This document shows, piece after piece, positions 1-12,800 of a stretch of DNA of 64,000 nucleotides. The translations under genes were made by a program, and so were the position numbers. Origin of the DNA: Saturnia japonica (Eukaryota; Arthropoda; Insecta; Lepidoptera; Saturniidae); contig CM065310.1 of the NCBI GenBank assembly GCA_033032175.1, forward strand, positions 3,658,001 to 3,722,000, read 5' to 3'. Position 1 is the first letter of the stretch; every line of letters starts with the position of its first letter. The notes under the pieces were generated by a model that worked only from the letters and a program-made list of their open reading frames with translations, did no database searches and was not told the origin of the DNA.

Positions 1-647
1 AGGGATCTACTTAAACCACTGATACCAAACTATGGTAGTTAAATGGTTGCAGGCTGGAGTAGCTAAATATTTTCAGATAAATTATTTACATAAAATATAA
101 AGGCATTTCCACTACCCATGGATACATCAATACATTAAATTCTCAAAGTTGTAATGGGAGGGCAAAGTTAAGATGTTAAATTATTGAAACTTGTTCTTTA
201 GTGATTCATGAGGCGTTGTAGATTGTAGATATTATAATGAACTAGCTGTGTACGCAACTGCGCTCGCGTGGACTATATAATGCCGTCGATCAGGCACACG
301 ACTGAATCGTGATACCCTCGCTTCCGGTAACATAAATGCTTATAGTGGGTGATCCTTAGAAGATAAAACATACGCTCTCGCTGACTTTTTTGTAGACATT
401 TTACTCAGCGTAACCCACTAAGCCCCTGAATTGATTCACCATGTCCAGTTTTTTTATTTGCGCGTGACCCTCATGCATTTTCTAAAATAAAAGTAGCCTA
501 AATTACTTCTTATAACATTAGCTATCTGCCAGTGAAAGCCCCATAAAAACCAGTGTAACTGTTTTGGAGATTACCCTGGACAGAAAAGCGAAAACTTAAA
601 AAGTAGTAATGGTAACGTATAGATAAAGAAGTAGCTAGTAAACAAAC
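1..647. other. 3'-side mask intron with an interspersed repeat
   Basis: Intron after exon 33. About 240-556 is a repeat copy (ACTAGCTGTGTACGC..., then AGTGAAAGCCCC) that aligns by eye with about 55020-55480. No further exon recognised. Confidence 0.6.
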
Positions 648-839
648 CTGCAAGTTGTGTTCGGGCATGCGCAGTGACTTGGCATCTGCGTCGTCGGGTT
701 TGTGTAAGGAGGCGGGCGCGGCAGAGGGCGCGGGCGCGGGCGAGTGTTCTCTCGCTGACTTGAGCGGCGACGTGGAGACCGCGCCGGTCGCGACGCACGG
801 GCTGCACGACGTCTGCGACGACCCGCTACTTGATACCGA
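648..839 (-). CDS. mask: mask exon 33: Ser/Pro-rich tail, not the last exon
   Basis: 64 codons in phase 0: SVSSSGSSQTSCSPCVATGA, VSTSPLKSAREHSPAPAPSA, then LHKPDDADAKSLRMPEHNLQ. Acceptor ACGCAG|TCG, donor CAG|GTTTGT. The frame stays open at the donor, so the C-terminus lies left of the window. Confidence 0.85.
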
Positions 840-3800
840 CTGCGTATACACCATTTATATAACAATTAGTTTTGCTTGGTATTTAAAAAAAAACTTATAA
901 CTTGTGTACATACTTTTATTCATACATATATAAGTATATATGTTTTTGCATGTATTTATATTTTTATTGTAGTTATTTTTGTATATTATTATATTTCGAT
1001 TTTTTAATTTTCTAGTTTTATATTTTTATCTTTGCTCATGTTTGTTTTATTTTTAAATTAAATTTCCTATTGTACTACCAACAATACTATTATTTTCGAC
1101 ATTAACGCTGATTAGATGGTAGAAAATTCTTTATAGCATTAAGCTCGCCAGTGTACAACTAAAAGTATTTATTTATTAATTTATGTAGGTTTTGGAATAA
1201 AATATTGGAAACATTATCTAAACACATAATTTCATGAAAATCGTTGCGCCGTTGCTCACTTAATATAATTAGATTAGATTATGTACCCTCTGTAGGTAAT
1301 AGTAATAATTTTTCAGCATTATATTCCTTCTTTCCTTTTTTTTGGAACTATGGTGGCAAACAAGCATAGGTATCACTAGCGCTTTGCCGATCTTGAACCA
1401 CCACCTTTTCCCAAGGATCTATCTATTGACTAGTATCCCAGTCACTGCAGGAACACCTGTGACCTTCTATAGGGTGGAGGTATTTCAACAGGCAAACTGT
1501 ACCGAGTGGAGAGAAACCTTCCAATTGATTTCTTAAATTATTTTAGGGGAATCGAAACAAGTCTGCATGTGTATGGGCCAAACTGAACAATATTTTGCAG
1601 TGTTTACTTGTTGCTGCTTTCTTTCGTCGCATTATTGTATCCAGTTAGTGCATTATCATATTTAATTTTTATTAATTATTAATCTATACCGCAAATGCAA
1701 TGTGACCAACTACGGTCTATAGCATTATAGTAAAGTGCTTTGAAATCGTTAATAAATGCTGAAGAATCTGTAGTATGGCTTTAATTTTATTACAATGATG
1801 TGTCACAAGTGTGTGTAGCCTTTGTTCCGTCATATGGAATCAAGCCATAGACAGCCCCACTCCCGTATTACATATTTCGCAAGAGCAAAGCGATAGCAGA
1901 CATCTCTAAATATTAGCTTCAAAAGCGTACATTCAGATTATGTTCAGACTTCATTACATTATAGCCGATACATAACACAAATTTGCCATTTTGCCGGCGA
2001 TATTTAGCGATTTCTACTACTGTGTTATTAAGGGCAGATATGGATGTTGAACTCAAGTATCAAAATCTTGTCCATGAAATAAATTACGTAACTAATATAA
2101 TACGAGTGGTTCTCTTAAATTGAATAAGAATATCTTAAAAATATTATGAACACAATTCAAAATATTCAGTTTAATAAGATTTCCGTACTTAATATCTAAG
2201 TGTTAATTTTAGATAAAGTTTACCTTTAAGAGTCTCACTCATCATGTTTATTACTTTTGTTAATTTTAAGTTGTTAATTTAACGTGATTTATTTTTGTTA
2301 CATCAATTTATTATTACTTATTTCTTTAAATTGTCTATATATGTGAAAAAAAATAGTTTAAAATACATCTAATTTGAGTATAGAATAGAAATCGTAACCT
2401 GTCTAAATATGTTTCGGTCGGACACTAATTAATATCCGTATAGATAGGTACAGTATGCTGTTTACCTGTTGCGAGGATCTAGTCTTGAGGTCTGGAGTGA
2501 CGGCGGGAGGCGGGTGGGCGGGGGGTACCGTGTGCGACAAGGCTCCGGCTGCTGCAGTCAGCTTAGCGGCGAACGTGTGCGAGCGCGCGCCCACACCGAC
2601 AATGGCGCCCGTGTACGAGATAGCGCCGCCACTCTTAGCGGTGCCGGTTACCGTCGATGACGTGCCCGCCGACGATACGGTTGTCGTTGACCGTTTCTCA
2701 GTCGTCAGTGCTAGAAAAGAAAAAAAAAATTGTAGAGGGGTTCCACAATCTTATAGCTCGTTTGGTATTATTATTCTTATTTGTACACTTTTTAATATAT
2801 TACTTATACAATAAGTAAATTTAGACTTAAAACTACATTTCTCAAAAAAATGTTGGACCCGATCGAGTTTCTTGACGATTCTTCTCCATGACTGGAATGT
2901 TTTCCGAACCAGGTGCTAGCTACCTGTTTTGACATTGTGCCTTCTGAGGGTCTAAACTAAAGAAAAGTATTTATTAAAATGACGTTCCTTAATGCGGCTT
3001 GCGGTGGGAATATACTTGGAAATCATATAAGGAAGAAACATTATATCCCCTTTATGCGACTCTCTCTCTCTCTTTGGGTCTCTTTCTGTTATATACGAGC
3101 CCCGGCGTGCACAGAGTTTTTACACAGGTTAGGCAGAAAATTTTAAAAGTTGTTTTTATATTTAAATTTTATTTCTTTTATAGTTTTATATGTGTTTGTT
3201 CAAGGCTGTTTTATTTTTAAATTTAATTTACTATTGCACTATAGACAATAATAATTTGTCCACATTACCGATGGTTAGCTTGTAGAAAATGCTTTATAAC
3301 ATTAAGCTCGCGAGTGTACAAAATATAAGTACAATAAAAAGTATACATTCATTCAAAAATACTAAATTTTGGTTCGTTGTCTTGTCGATTAAACAATGAT
3401 GTAGGTAATTCAATTACCGTAATTGCCACCTCAAATATTCATTGGCCATACATTGACTGATTTTATAGTCATATCAATTTACAGACAAACACCTTTCAAA
3501 GTCAATATTATCCATTTTTCACACTAAGTATTATCAACGTTAAAATCTTGAATACCTACTATCATAGCTTATAACCAAAAAACAAATCAAACGAACATAG
3601 ATGATACAGTATAAAAACTAATACGAAAACAAACCATTTAAAAAAAGAAAAAGAAAACCAACTTCAATAATATTGAAGAGTTTCCTTGTGTATATACAAA
3701 GTTGAAGGTCCAATGCCAATGAAATTAATTTGTGTGTCTCATTCTGAGGTATCCTCTATCCAACAAAAAAACAATCATCCAAGTCGGTTCATAAACAAAG

Positions 3801-6800
3801 AAGTTAATTAGTAATTTGTCGTGTTGTAAAAAAGACACTGTCTACTCTCTGCGGTTGTGTGCATTATCTGTGACATAGTGTACCAAGTATTTATGCACAC
3901 CCATTATATCCGCCTTATCACGAGAGCACACATATAAAGATTTAGACGCAGATAGCTTGTTGTATCTTTCCCGACGTACACAACTGCGCTGGAGTTGCGT
4001 AATGGAAAAATGCGTTGCTCTGTATCGATGATACTAATAATGATACCATTTTCACTCGACAGGTGGAGCTGATGTAAGATTTAAGATCTTGTTTGATAAT
4101 ATTAAGTAATCGTAGAATAAAATTGGATAAATAAAATAATGTCAGATATAAATAATCTGAGTCAGAGAGAGAGAGAGAGAGGGTAGAGTTTTAATGAGTA
4201 GGGAGTCTTCATAACCACTCGTTCCCCAGGGCGAGTGTGTATCCCTGACGGGTTTCTCCACGTTAAGAGTAGGCAGTGTTAATCTGTCTTTTAAAGAAGT
4301 ACACGCCGCTGAATACGAGTGTGTGTGGTTGTGTGTGCGAATACCGAGATTCGAGCAGACGAGTATGGTGCGTGGCCGGTTGTATAACCCTTACTTGCAC
4401 TTTAGGCGGTGACCCTCAGGGTGGTGTCGCGAAATAGGTGAGCGTTCGATAATTCAATGGTTTCTCAGTTTCCTGTATGGTACATACATATAACCGATGC
4501 GTTCTTTATGAACCGGACTAACAGATTTTAAAATAATGTTATACTTATTTTATTTTTAGTAGCTTCGTTCTTGACATCCTTTGAGTACCCGACCGCACAA
4601 CTTTTTTATTATTTATGATTTTGCTTCCTTTGAACAAAATTATCCATGGAACACTGAATTGTTAATTTTTAAGAAATTTCACCCTTTTCGCAATTGAGCG
4701 ACGTGTTGATAACATGATCAAATCGATTATGTGTGGATAATACAGCTAAAAAACTGCAAACATTAAAAATAATGCAAAACGATTGCTATGTAATAAAAAT
4801 ACATACCTATACAATTCACATATGTATTCACTCAGGAGCATACGCTCCCACACCTATACACTCACACTTTCATTACCATAAAAAAGGTTATATTGAGTAA
4901 ACCTTAAAAGGTAGACATATGCTATCGCAGACTTTTTAAGAGAACCAATTACGTCACACACGAATGTTGCGTAACTTTAAGCATTCACGCAGCGAACGCA
5001 GTGGAAGCTGTCAAAAGAAATAAATTTTCCCCGTTTTTGCAACATTCTTCATTGATGCTCCGCTCTTATTGGGCTATTCAACACTAAAACATTTTTTCCA
5101 TGTGTTCAACCAAACAAACAATGTCTTCAGCTTTATAATATTAGTATAGATTTAACCGCTGCATAACAAGTAAAATTTAATAATAATTGCTTCGTAACTG
5201 GCACCACTTGATTGCTAAACAACAAATGTTATGAAAAAACATTACAACAATTAACATGGGTACATACCCTGTGCGTGGAGACGAGAGGGTGGGGGACGAG
5301 GTGTGGTAGCGTGGTGTTTCGGTGCGGAACGCGCACTACCCGTGCCCACGCCCGCAGTGCGGCTTCCCGCTGCGGCGCTGCCCGCAGTCGTCACCACGCT
5401 CGATCCCGTCGCTGATCCCACCTGATCAAAAGAAATACATAATAATAATATGTACCTATATATAGGATAAACGTCTATCCTCGAGGAGATAAAGATTTCT
5501 CAGAGACTTTCGAGCATTTGTCTCCAGAGAATGCTGCAATACTTTGGCCATATAGCTCGAAAGGCCCTACGACAATCTGGAGAAATTGATACTCGCGGGA
5601 AAGCTGGAAGGAACGAGACCAAGGGGACGCAACCCGATAAGGTGTTCCGACCGAGTGTCCAAGCAACCAGACACAAAGATCGCAGCAGCATTTAATCACC
5701 TTAAAAACAGCGAAAAGTGAATCAGCTCCGTCGCGAAAAGGATCGAGAGCATCAACGACGCTTAACATTGGCTCTCGACTGGAGGAGGAAGATAATTATA
5801 TTGTTTCTCAACAATTATACTGAAAATATTGCTTATTATGATGAAAAAAGTGTCAAAGTTTGAGCTCTTAATATTAATATTAAAAAGTGCATCGCCGTAA
5901 TTTCTCATTTCTCATAATATAAACACCACAACAAGACACATAATATAACTTTTTTTTTTCCGATTATTTTACAAGAAGACTGGTACCTATGTATTCTTAT
6001 AGGTTATAGGTAACTGGATGGTCTATAAATAGGTCTGTTAACATTTTACGATAAATCGACTTTTTCAATAAACATTGTAATATTATATATAATTAATCAT
6101 TAAAAAAAAATTACGTTACTTTGCTTTTATTTCATAGACAATATATCATATTATGCACTTTACCACATTATTCATATAAATTAGGTGTGAAAAAAAAAAT
6201 GGTTGGTTACTTTCTATATTTACCTTGGGCGCAGGCTGTTTGGACGGTTTCGGTTGGTGCTGGGCGGTGTGCGGTGCCGGGAGAGCAACCGGTAGCTTGA
6301 CGGCGCGCGGCAACAGCTGGGATATGTCCGCCTCCGGGTCGCGGATCATGCCCGCAATGAGTACACTCGCTTGCTTAGTCGCTTCCACTGAGCCCCTGAC
6401 CACAGAACGTGTAATGTATTAGTGGCTTCATCAACATTCAAAATAAAATAAAAAGCTCTCTCATATCTTTGCGGTACCATCACCCGGTCAGTGTGTTACC
6501 GCCTTCATACAACATCGGGTCCTTCAAGTGTAACGTGAAGAGATATTATGCAGGCCGGCATGACAGTGGTGACCACCTATGGATTGCAGATCAATTGGTG
6601 ATAGCCCTTGTTTTTTGATTATACTCTTCTTACCATCAAGGACAGTGACGTCAATGTGCAGAGCTACTATTTGATTATGCAGTGACCTTCAGATAGGGGA
6701 ATTTGACAAGTCGAAACTTGTTCTTTTAAATACATATACATATTTATGTACTAGCTGTGCCCCACGGTTTCACCCGTGCAAATTTGATACGACAAACATC

Positions 6801-9800
6801 GCCAACGCACCCGTGTAAGCAATTTTTTATACTTTGTGTAAAACTATCGACATTTTTATGAGGAATAAAATAATTTTTAAAATTATAATATAGCCTATGT
6901 TACTCGCTGATACTGTAGCTTTATATTGGTGAAAGAATTTTTAAAATCGGTCCAGTAGTTTTTAAGTTTATCCATTATAAACAAAAAATCAAATCTTTCC
7001 TCTTTATAATATTGGTATAGATAATATCGTGGTAAATAGCAGACTCGATTTTAATGTTTATTTAGTATGATATGTAAAAACACTATCCATCTTGAAAATT
7101 TATTTTATGCATTGTTCACAGAAAGGTGAATACCTTTCATTTAATTTAATTCAACGAATTGTTTTTGTCATTTGACTTTTACGATATGCGGTTTTATTGT
7201 TGAAACTTTGTATTGTAACTTTGTAGAGAAATCCTGTAGGATTGGTTTCAATATGTGATATCAGAGTGCCATCCACTCTATACTGTCAAAATCTTAAAGT
7301 ATTATATACCGTAATGGTATACCATTAATACATATATTATATATATTAGTAATTAAGTATTGGTTGTATACAACCGGGTTACTATTTTAAATAAAATTTA
7401 TGTAAATAATTAGGCCAACATAATCCTAAGACTGCCTTTCCACTGGAGCGGAGTGGTGCGAAGCTGTGCATATTTCAACCAATATAATTGAATCTCTAGC
7501 AGATTTCAACTTATATAATTGCATCTCTAGCAAATGTCGACTAATAGAATTCCATCTCTAGATTTATATGCAAGTCTAGGTCAATATTTGCACAGCTTCG
7601 CTGCGCTTCAGTGGACAGGCAGCCTAAATAGTTAAAAATCCAATATCCCAAGATTTTTTATTGTTGAAACTGACTTGATTGTGATGATCCTCTCGCCCTG
7701 GCCCTTGGTCTGCTTGTCGACTTCGATGTGCGCGCCGGTGGCGGACCGGATCGCGTTGATGTTAGTGCCGGCTCGACCAATAACGCGAGAGATCGCGTGA
7801 GACGGCACCGAAACTTTCTTACATCTGTTACGTACGACAAAGTACATGCTAATAAAAAAAATCAAGCTCTAGTAATGGACCGAGTCCGTTGGAGGTTTGA
7901 AGCGGCGAAACTAACTGAGGACTTGGCACACTGTTGTCAGATGAACGTTTCGATTTTCCAGCGAATCTAAGAATATTAAAATAAAAACATAAGAAAGGAA
8001 AAATTAAAAAAAACATTTGCTCCATGGCAATCTCTTTTTAAAGTAAAAACTTCGTTTTTTTTCTTCATGTACTGTGTATGAGTCATCAAACTCTATACTG
8101 CCTTTAATTTTACTGAAAATATTTTGGCTCTGTTTTGGGATTTAATTAAAAATGCTGAAGTCTTAGATATCCGGTTCAATAAGTGATCAAATTGCGTTTC
8201 TGAAGAGATCATCGTACGATATCCAACTAATAGATAAAAAATATGGAAGTTTTCATTTCTGTAAAATTGAAACACGATTTTAGTTAGGTTTCTTTGGTAC
8301 ACATATTCATTTTAATTATACTACGTACAATGTATTTTGTTCCGTAATAAAAACAGAATACATACATTTACTATATGTCTCGTAAACATTCTATCTAGTA
8401 GCAGCTAATTTAATTACTTATAGGATAGATAGTTGTTGAACAGTCACAAACGTATTCAGAAACACATGATGAAATAAACTTAGTTTAATCAACAGTTATC
8501 TTTATGGAATCAATAGCTAATGAGAAGTTATTTAGAAACCTCATAATCCAGGCATTAATTAGGCAGTCACCGATAGACAAACTGTGCTACTCTGCGGTAA
8601 CATAGGTGTAGATGTAGTATTTACGTAGGCTCGTACGACGCATCTAGGACAGTTAACCGGTTAATAAATAAAAATCTTCGAGTTACCCAGGTTCGACGGT
8701 AGAAACGGTCTGTACGCTGGATTTGCGCACGACTTCCTTCCAGCCCTCGTCGCGTCTCCCACCGACGCAACCGCCGCTCTTCGGCGACGTACTCTTGCTG
8801 TCCAACTCCCATCTGATATATTACATTAATAACATTTTAACTAAATATTTACCAAATTACAACTGATTTTGTGATAAAAAAAGCGTGAGCACTCACGAAA
8901 ACATTTTGTCCGACGTCTACTTTTGCACATGATTTTAATTACTTTAATATTGCTTTAGGACTTTATATCTCTAATATCGTCTTAGAATCGCTTTAAAAGA
9001 TTTATATGAACTTTTAGTTGTTTCGCTTTTCCCCAATTTAGCATTCTAAATTTGTGCTAAATGTATCATTTTGTAACCAGATTCAAAATCTTATTAATAT
9101 TGATAAGTCATGATCACATTAATCTAGTAAAAATTTATACCATTAACAATCTCGATATAAATAAGCTTTTCTATGCCATTGGTTAACAAAGAAAAAAAAA
9201 AATTAGCATAAAAATACCAATTTGGCAACTTTGTAAGCCTTTGTAACCTCTATTGCAACAAAATAAAATAATTATAATAAATACAACAGGCTTCATATGT
9301 TCAGAAATAAAAAACATAAACGTCACAACGCCTTTCATAATTTCGTTGTTTTGAAAATTTATTCAAAACTGAAAAGCATCTAAACTAAAAACCGCAATGT
9401 GTATGCATCGTGCACTAAATAAAATACAAAGAATAAAAAGATCAAGTATACGTACAAGCAAATACAAATCAAAAGTGAGGATATTTGGTAATTTAACATT
9501 GGATTTTATTACGGTTCTCCGCGGTATAATGACGTTACGTGACGTTGACAAGTCGATCGAAACTTACTGATGGCTGTTGTGTGCCTTTTTTATTTTGTCG
9601 GATGTATCCATATCATCTTTGTCCATATTGAGTCTAGTCGATTCGAATACTTGGCTCTTTCTAGAGTTACTCCCGTATTTGTTAGCATTGTGTACGGTAA
9701 TGCTCTTAGGGCTTTCCTCTTCTGGTTTTCTGCAATAACAATACAACATCCTTAAGCCCTTTGTCCCTTCACGTATTTTTGTGGCCTCTCAGTTATATAA

Positions 9801-12800
9801 TAATTATAAAATAAAAAAAAGCTATATAATTCATTGAAATACTAAAAAGCATGCTCTAGCTAACTTATATACTACATTATTTTCATTTAATTCTTGGACA
9901 AATTAAAAGATATCATTAAATATTAAAAAAAAAAATCTAAGATAAGTTCCGAGAGTACGAAAAAATGTAACTAAATGAAAAAACAATATACATTTCACAT
10001 TCATTTTTAAACACTCTTTATTCTTCATTACAGTTAAATGGAACTTGGAATTGAACTAGCATTTCAAAATCTTAAATGGTTTAAAGAATTATGTAGAATA
10101 CTAAGAGGTAACGATTTTAGTTAGTAAAAATTTATTAAACTATAGTTATTAATAAATATATAGTATACATTGTGTATATATACTACTAAACTGTACGTAA
10201 AAGAAAAAAATGTACATGCCAGGACACTTCTTAATTTACTGAGCAACAGTTTTTTGAACTTTCATGAATATATTTTTTTTTACATTCAAATAAAAAGCTT
10301 TACCACAAACGGCATGCAGATATTTCTGTTTATTTATGATTATGTATATTGATATACAATTTACATAAAATATATCTAAGGGTCTTAATAAGCTGTATAT
10401 AGTATTAAGTTTAAATAATACTGACTTGTCTCTCTTTTCGTTGGTTCTCCTTTCGGGTTGGGGGGCGGGCGGTGACGCGGGAGCGACGTTCTCTTTCTCC
10501 TGCTTCTTATCCGCTTTCGGAGTGCTTTCACGCTCCGGTTTCATCTCTATTTTAGGTTTACTCTGTCGATTTAAAAACTTACTATTAGGGTTACATAAAT
10601 ATAGTCATTATTATCGTTTGTTTTTATTAAGACAAATCATTTTCACTTCTATATACATAAACGACTAGCGCTGCCCCGCAGGTCTGCACGCGTTTATTAC
10701 ATAGTAATTACTTTCTTATTATAATTTTATTATTTACTCATATTATTGACAATTCTTAAAGACCATGATGAATGACAAATACTTCTCATGTACAAAAATT
10801 CATAGATATCTGTCAAGCCGTATTAAATATGGTTATACAAACAAGCAGACAGACAAGAAAATTTTTAATGTCATATTTATAATCAGTGTCTTTTATAACT
10901 CTTAACAGACATCAATCAGAAAATTAAAAAAAAGAACAAAATTAGATATACAGACAGAACTACAGATATATTAACATGTAGAAAAATCAATTTATATAAG
11001 TATTTTCAAATAAGTAAGCAACCTTGTCAGATTGTTTCTTGTTAGCTGCTGGCGGTGGGGCTGTTGATTTCTCTTCTTTCTTCTTCTTTTTGCTCTTGCA
11101 TATCTGAGCCGGTGGTGCTTTAACATCCGAGGAGGAGCATGACCCCTGTTTATTTCAAAAATAAATAAATAAAATTAATTCAATAGTGTAAACAAAACAC
11201 TTTAAGCAGCTGTGGAAAGCAAAATAATTTTGTTTCAAGGGAGAGTTAATATACAACTAGTGAAGGTGTTAGCGACTTCGAGACATTTACTATATTGAAA
11301 TAACATAACCAAATTCTTAAAACTATCGACGTGCAGCCATTCATCATCAGCTCGCTAGACGATGACGTCAACATGCAAGCATTCTTTGTTAACTAATTTA
11401 TTTGTTTTAAGTTAACGCTGAAGGATGACTGTTCATAATATATATATTATATATATGTATATATATATTATTAACTGCATGCTATGCGGTATTCGATTAC
11501 CAGGTCGAGTAAAGTGTTAATTGGGTTCTCTATGAAATTCTAAGAAGCAGCTCAGAGTTTGGCTTTGCCCTTGTTTAATGGAAACAAGCTGGCCTCCTAT
11601 TACATGGGACGTAAAAAACATAACCCGGCGAACTGCGAGTATAGGTACTACATATTGGCACCTACAACTCTCCATAACCCTTCGAGGATACAGGTGTGAT
11701 GGTATGTCATGAAAAAATTGATTGAATGAAGATTATTTTCTTTAATATTTTACAATGTTTTGTGATTACAGTCCTGTCCCCATATTATTTATTTATTAAT
11801 GAAAAGCGTTGAGTACCTGTGAGTTGGCATCGATCCCGGAGTCGCCTTCCTCTTTAGCTGCGGGTTCGTCGTCCCCCTCCCCGCCCTCCGAGCACTCGCC
11901 ATGCGTCTTCTCAGAGTACAACGAATTCTTATCATTCTCCGCTTGAAGCTTACGCCTTTCCTCCTGCACGGTTATCTACGGATAAACAATTAATTGTATC
12001 ATTCTTAGGTTTCACTTAATAACGCACACGTTTATGGTCGAACTATGGCTTTAAAATGTGGTGGTCGCCACAATTTCATGTGTCGTTAAGTGATGATGGC
12101 ACAACCTATAGGCGCTTGGCGACAGATTTTCAACTTGACATTAGGAAAAGCCATACCACCATGCTATGGTTTCATCACGATATTGTCCTTCATCGAAAGC
12201 ACTGAAAAGCATTGAAAGCACTGAGTACTAATTGCTTCAAATTTGTTAGTCCATGATATTGTAAAGTGTTTTATTATCACGGGACAGTAGAACTGTGCCT
12301 GATGGTAATGGTAGCCACCGCTGCCACGCCGGCATGCGTAGATAGTAACTGAATATGCACAGGCTGATCTCGAAATGTAAACGCGCATAATCGAATCATT
12401 AGAGGGGGATTTCCACCGTTCTTTATGTTTGGAGATTTATTAAAAGATCTTTTTTGAAGTGAAAACTTGTATAGGGAGTAAGCATTGCCGACCTACTCCA
12501 AGGGTTATTTGGCTGTACGGCTGTTTTGGATGCCGATCGGAAAAATAGAACAAATTGAAATATCAAGTAAATAGTGGTCTGCATACAACAGTTTATAACA
12601 TTAAATGAATTTTTGTCGGAGTTATATGTTGCCAGTCTTTGATGCCACATATGATTTGATGTGCGATTTGTGTGCATCAGATCACCCGGAGAAGAAAACA
12701 TTTAGTGAATTAGTAAAGATACTCGGCGATCATTTCGAACCTTTGCGATTTGAATTGCAGAACGGCATACGTTCAGACGGCAGGCGAAACGCTTAGCGAG

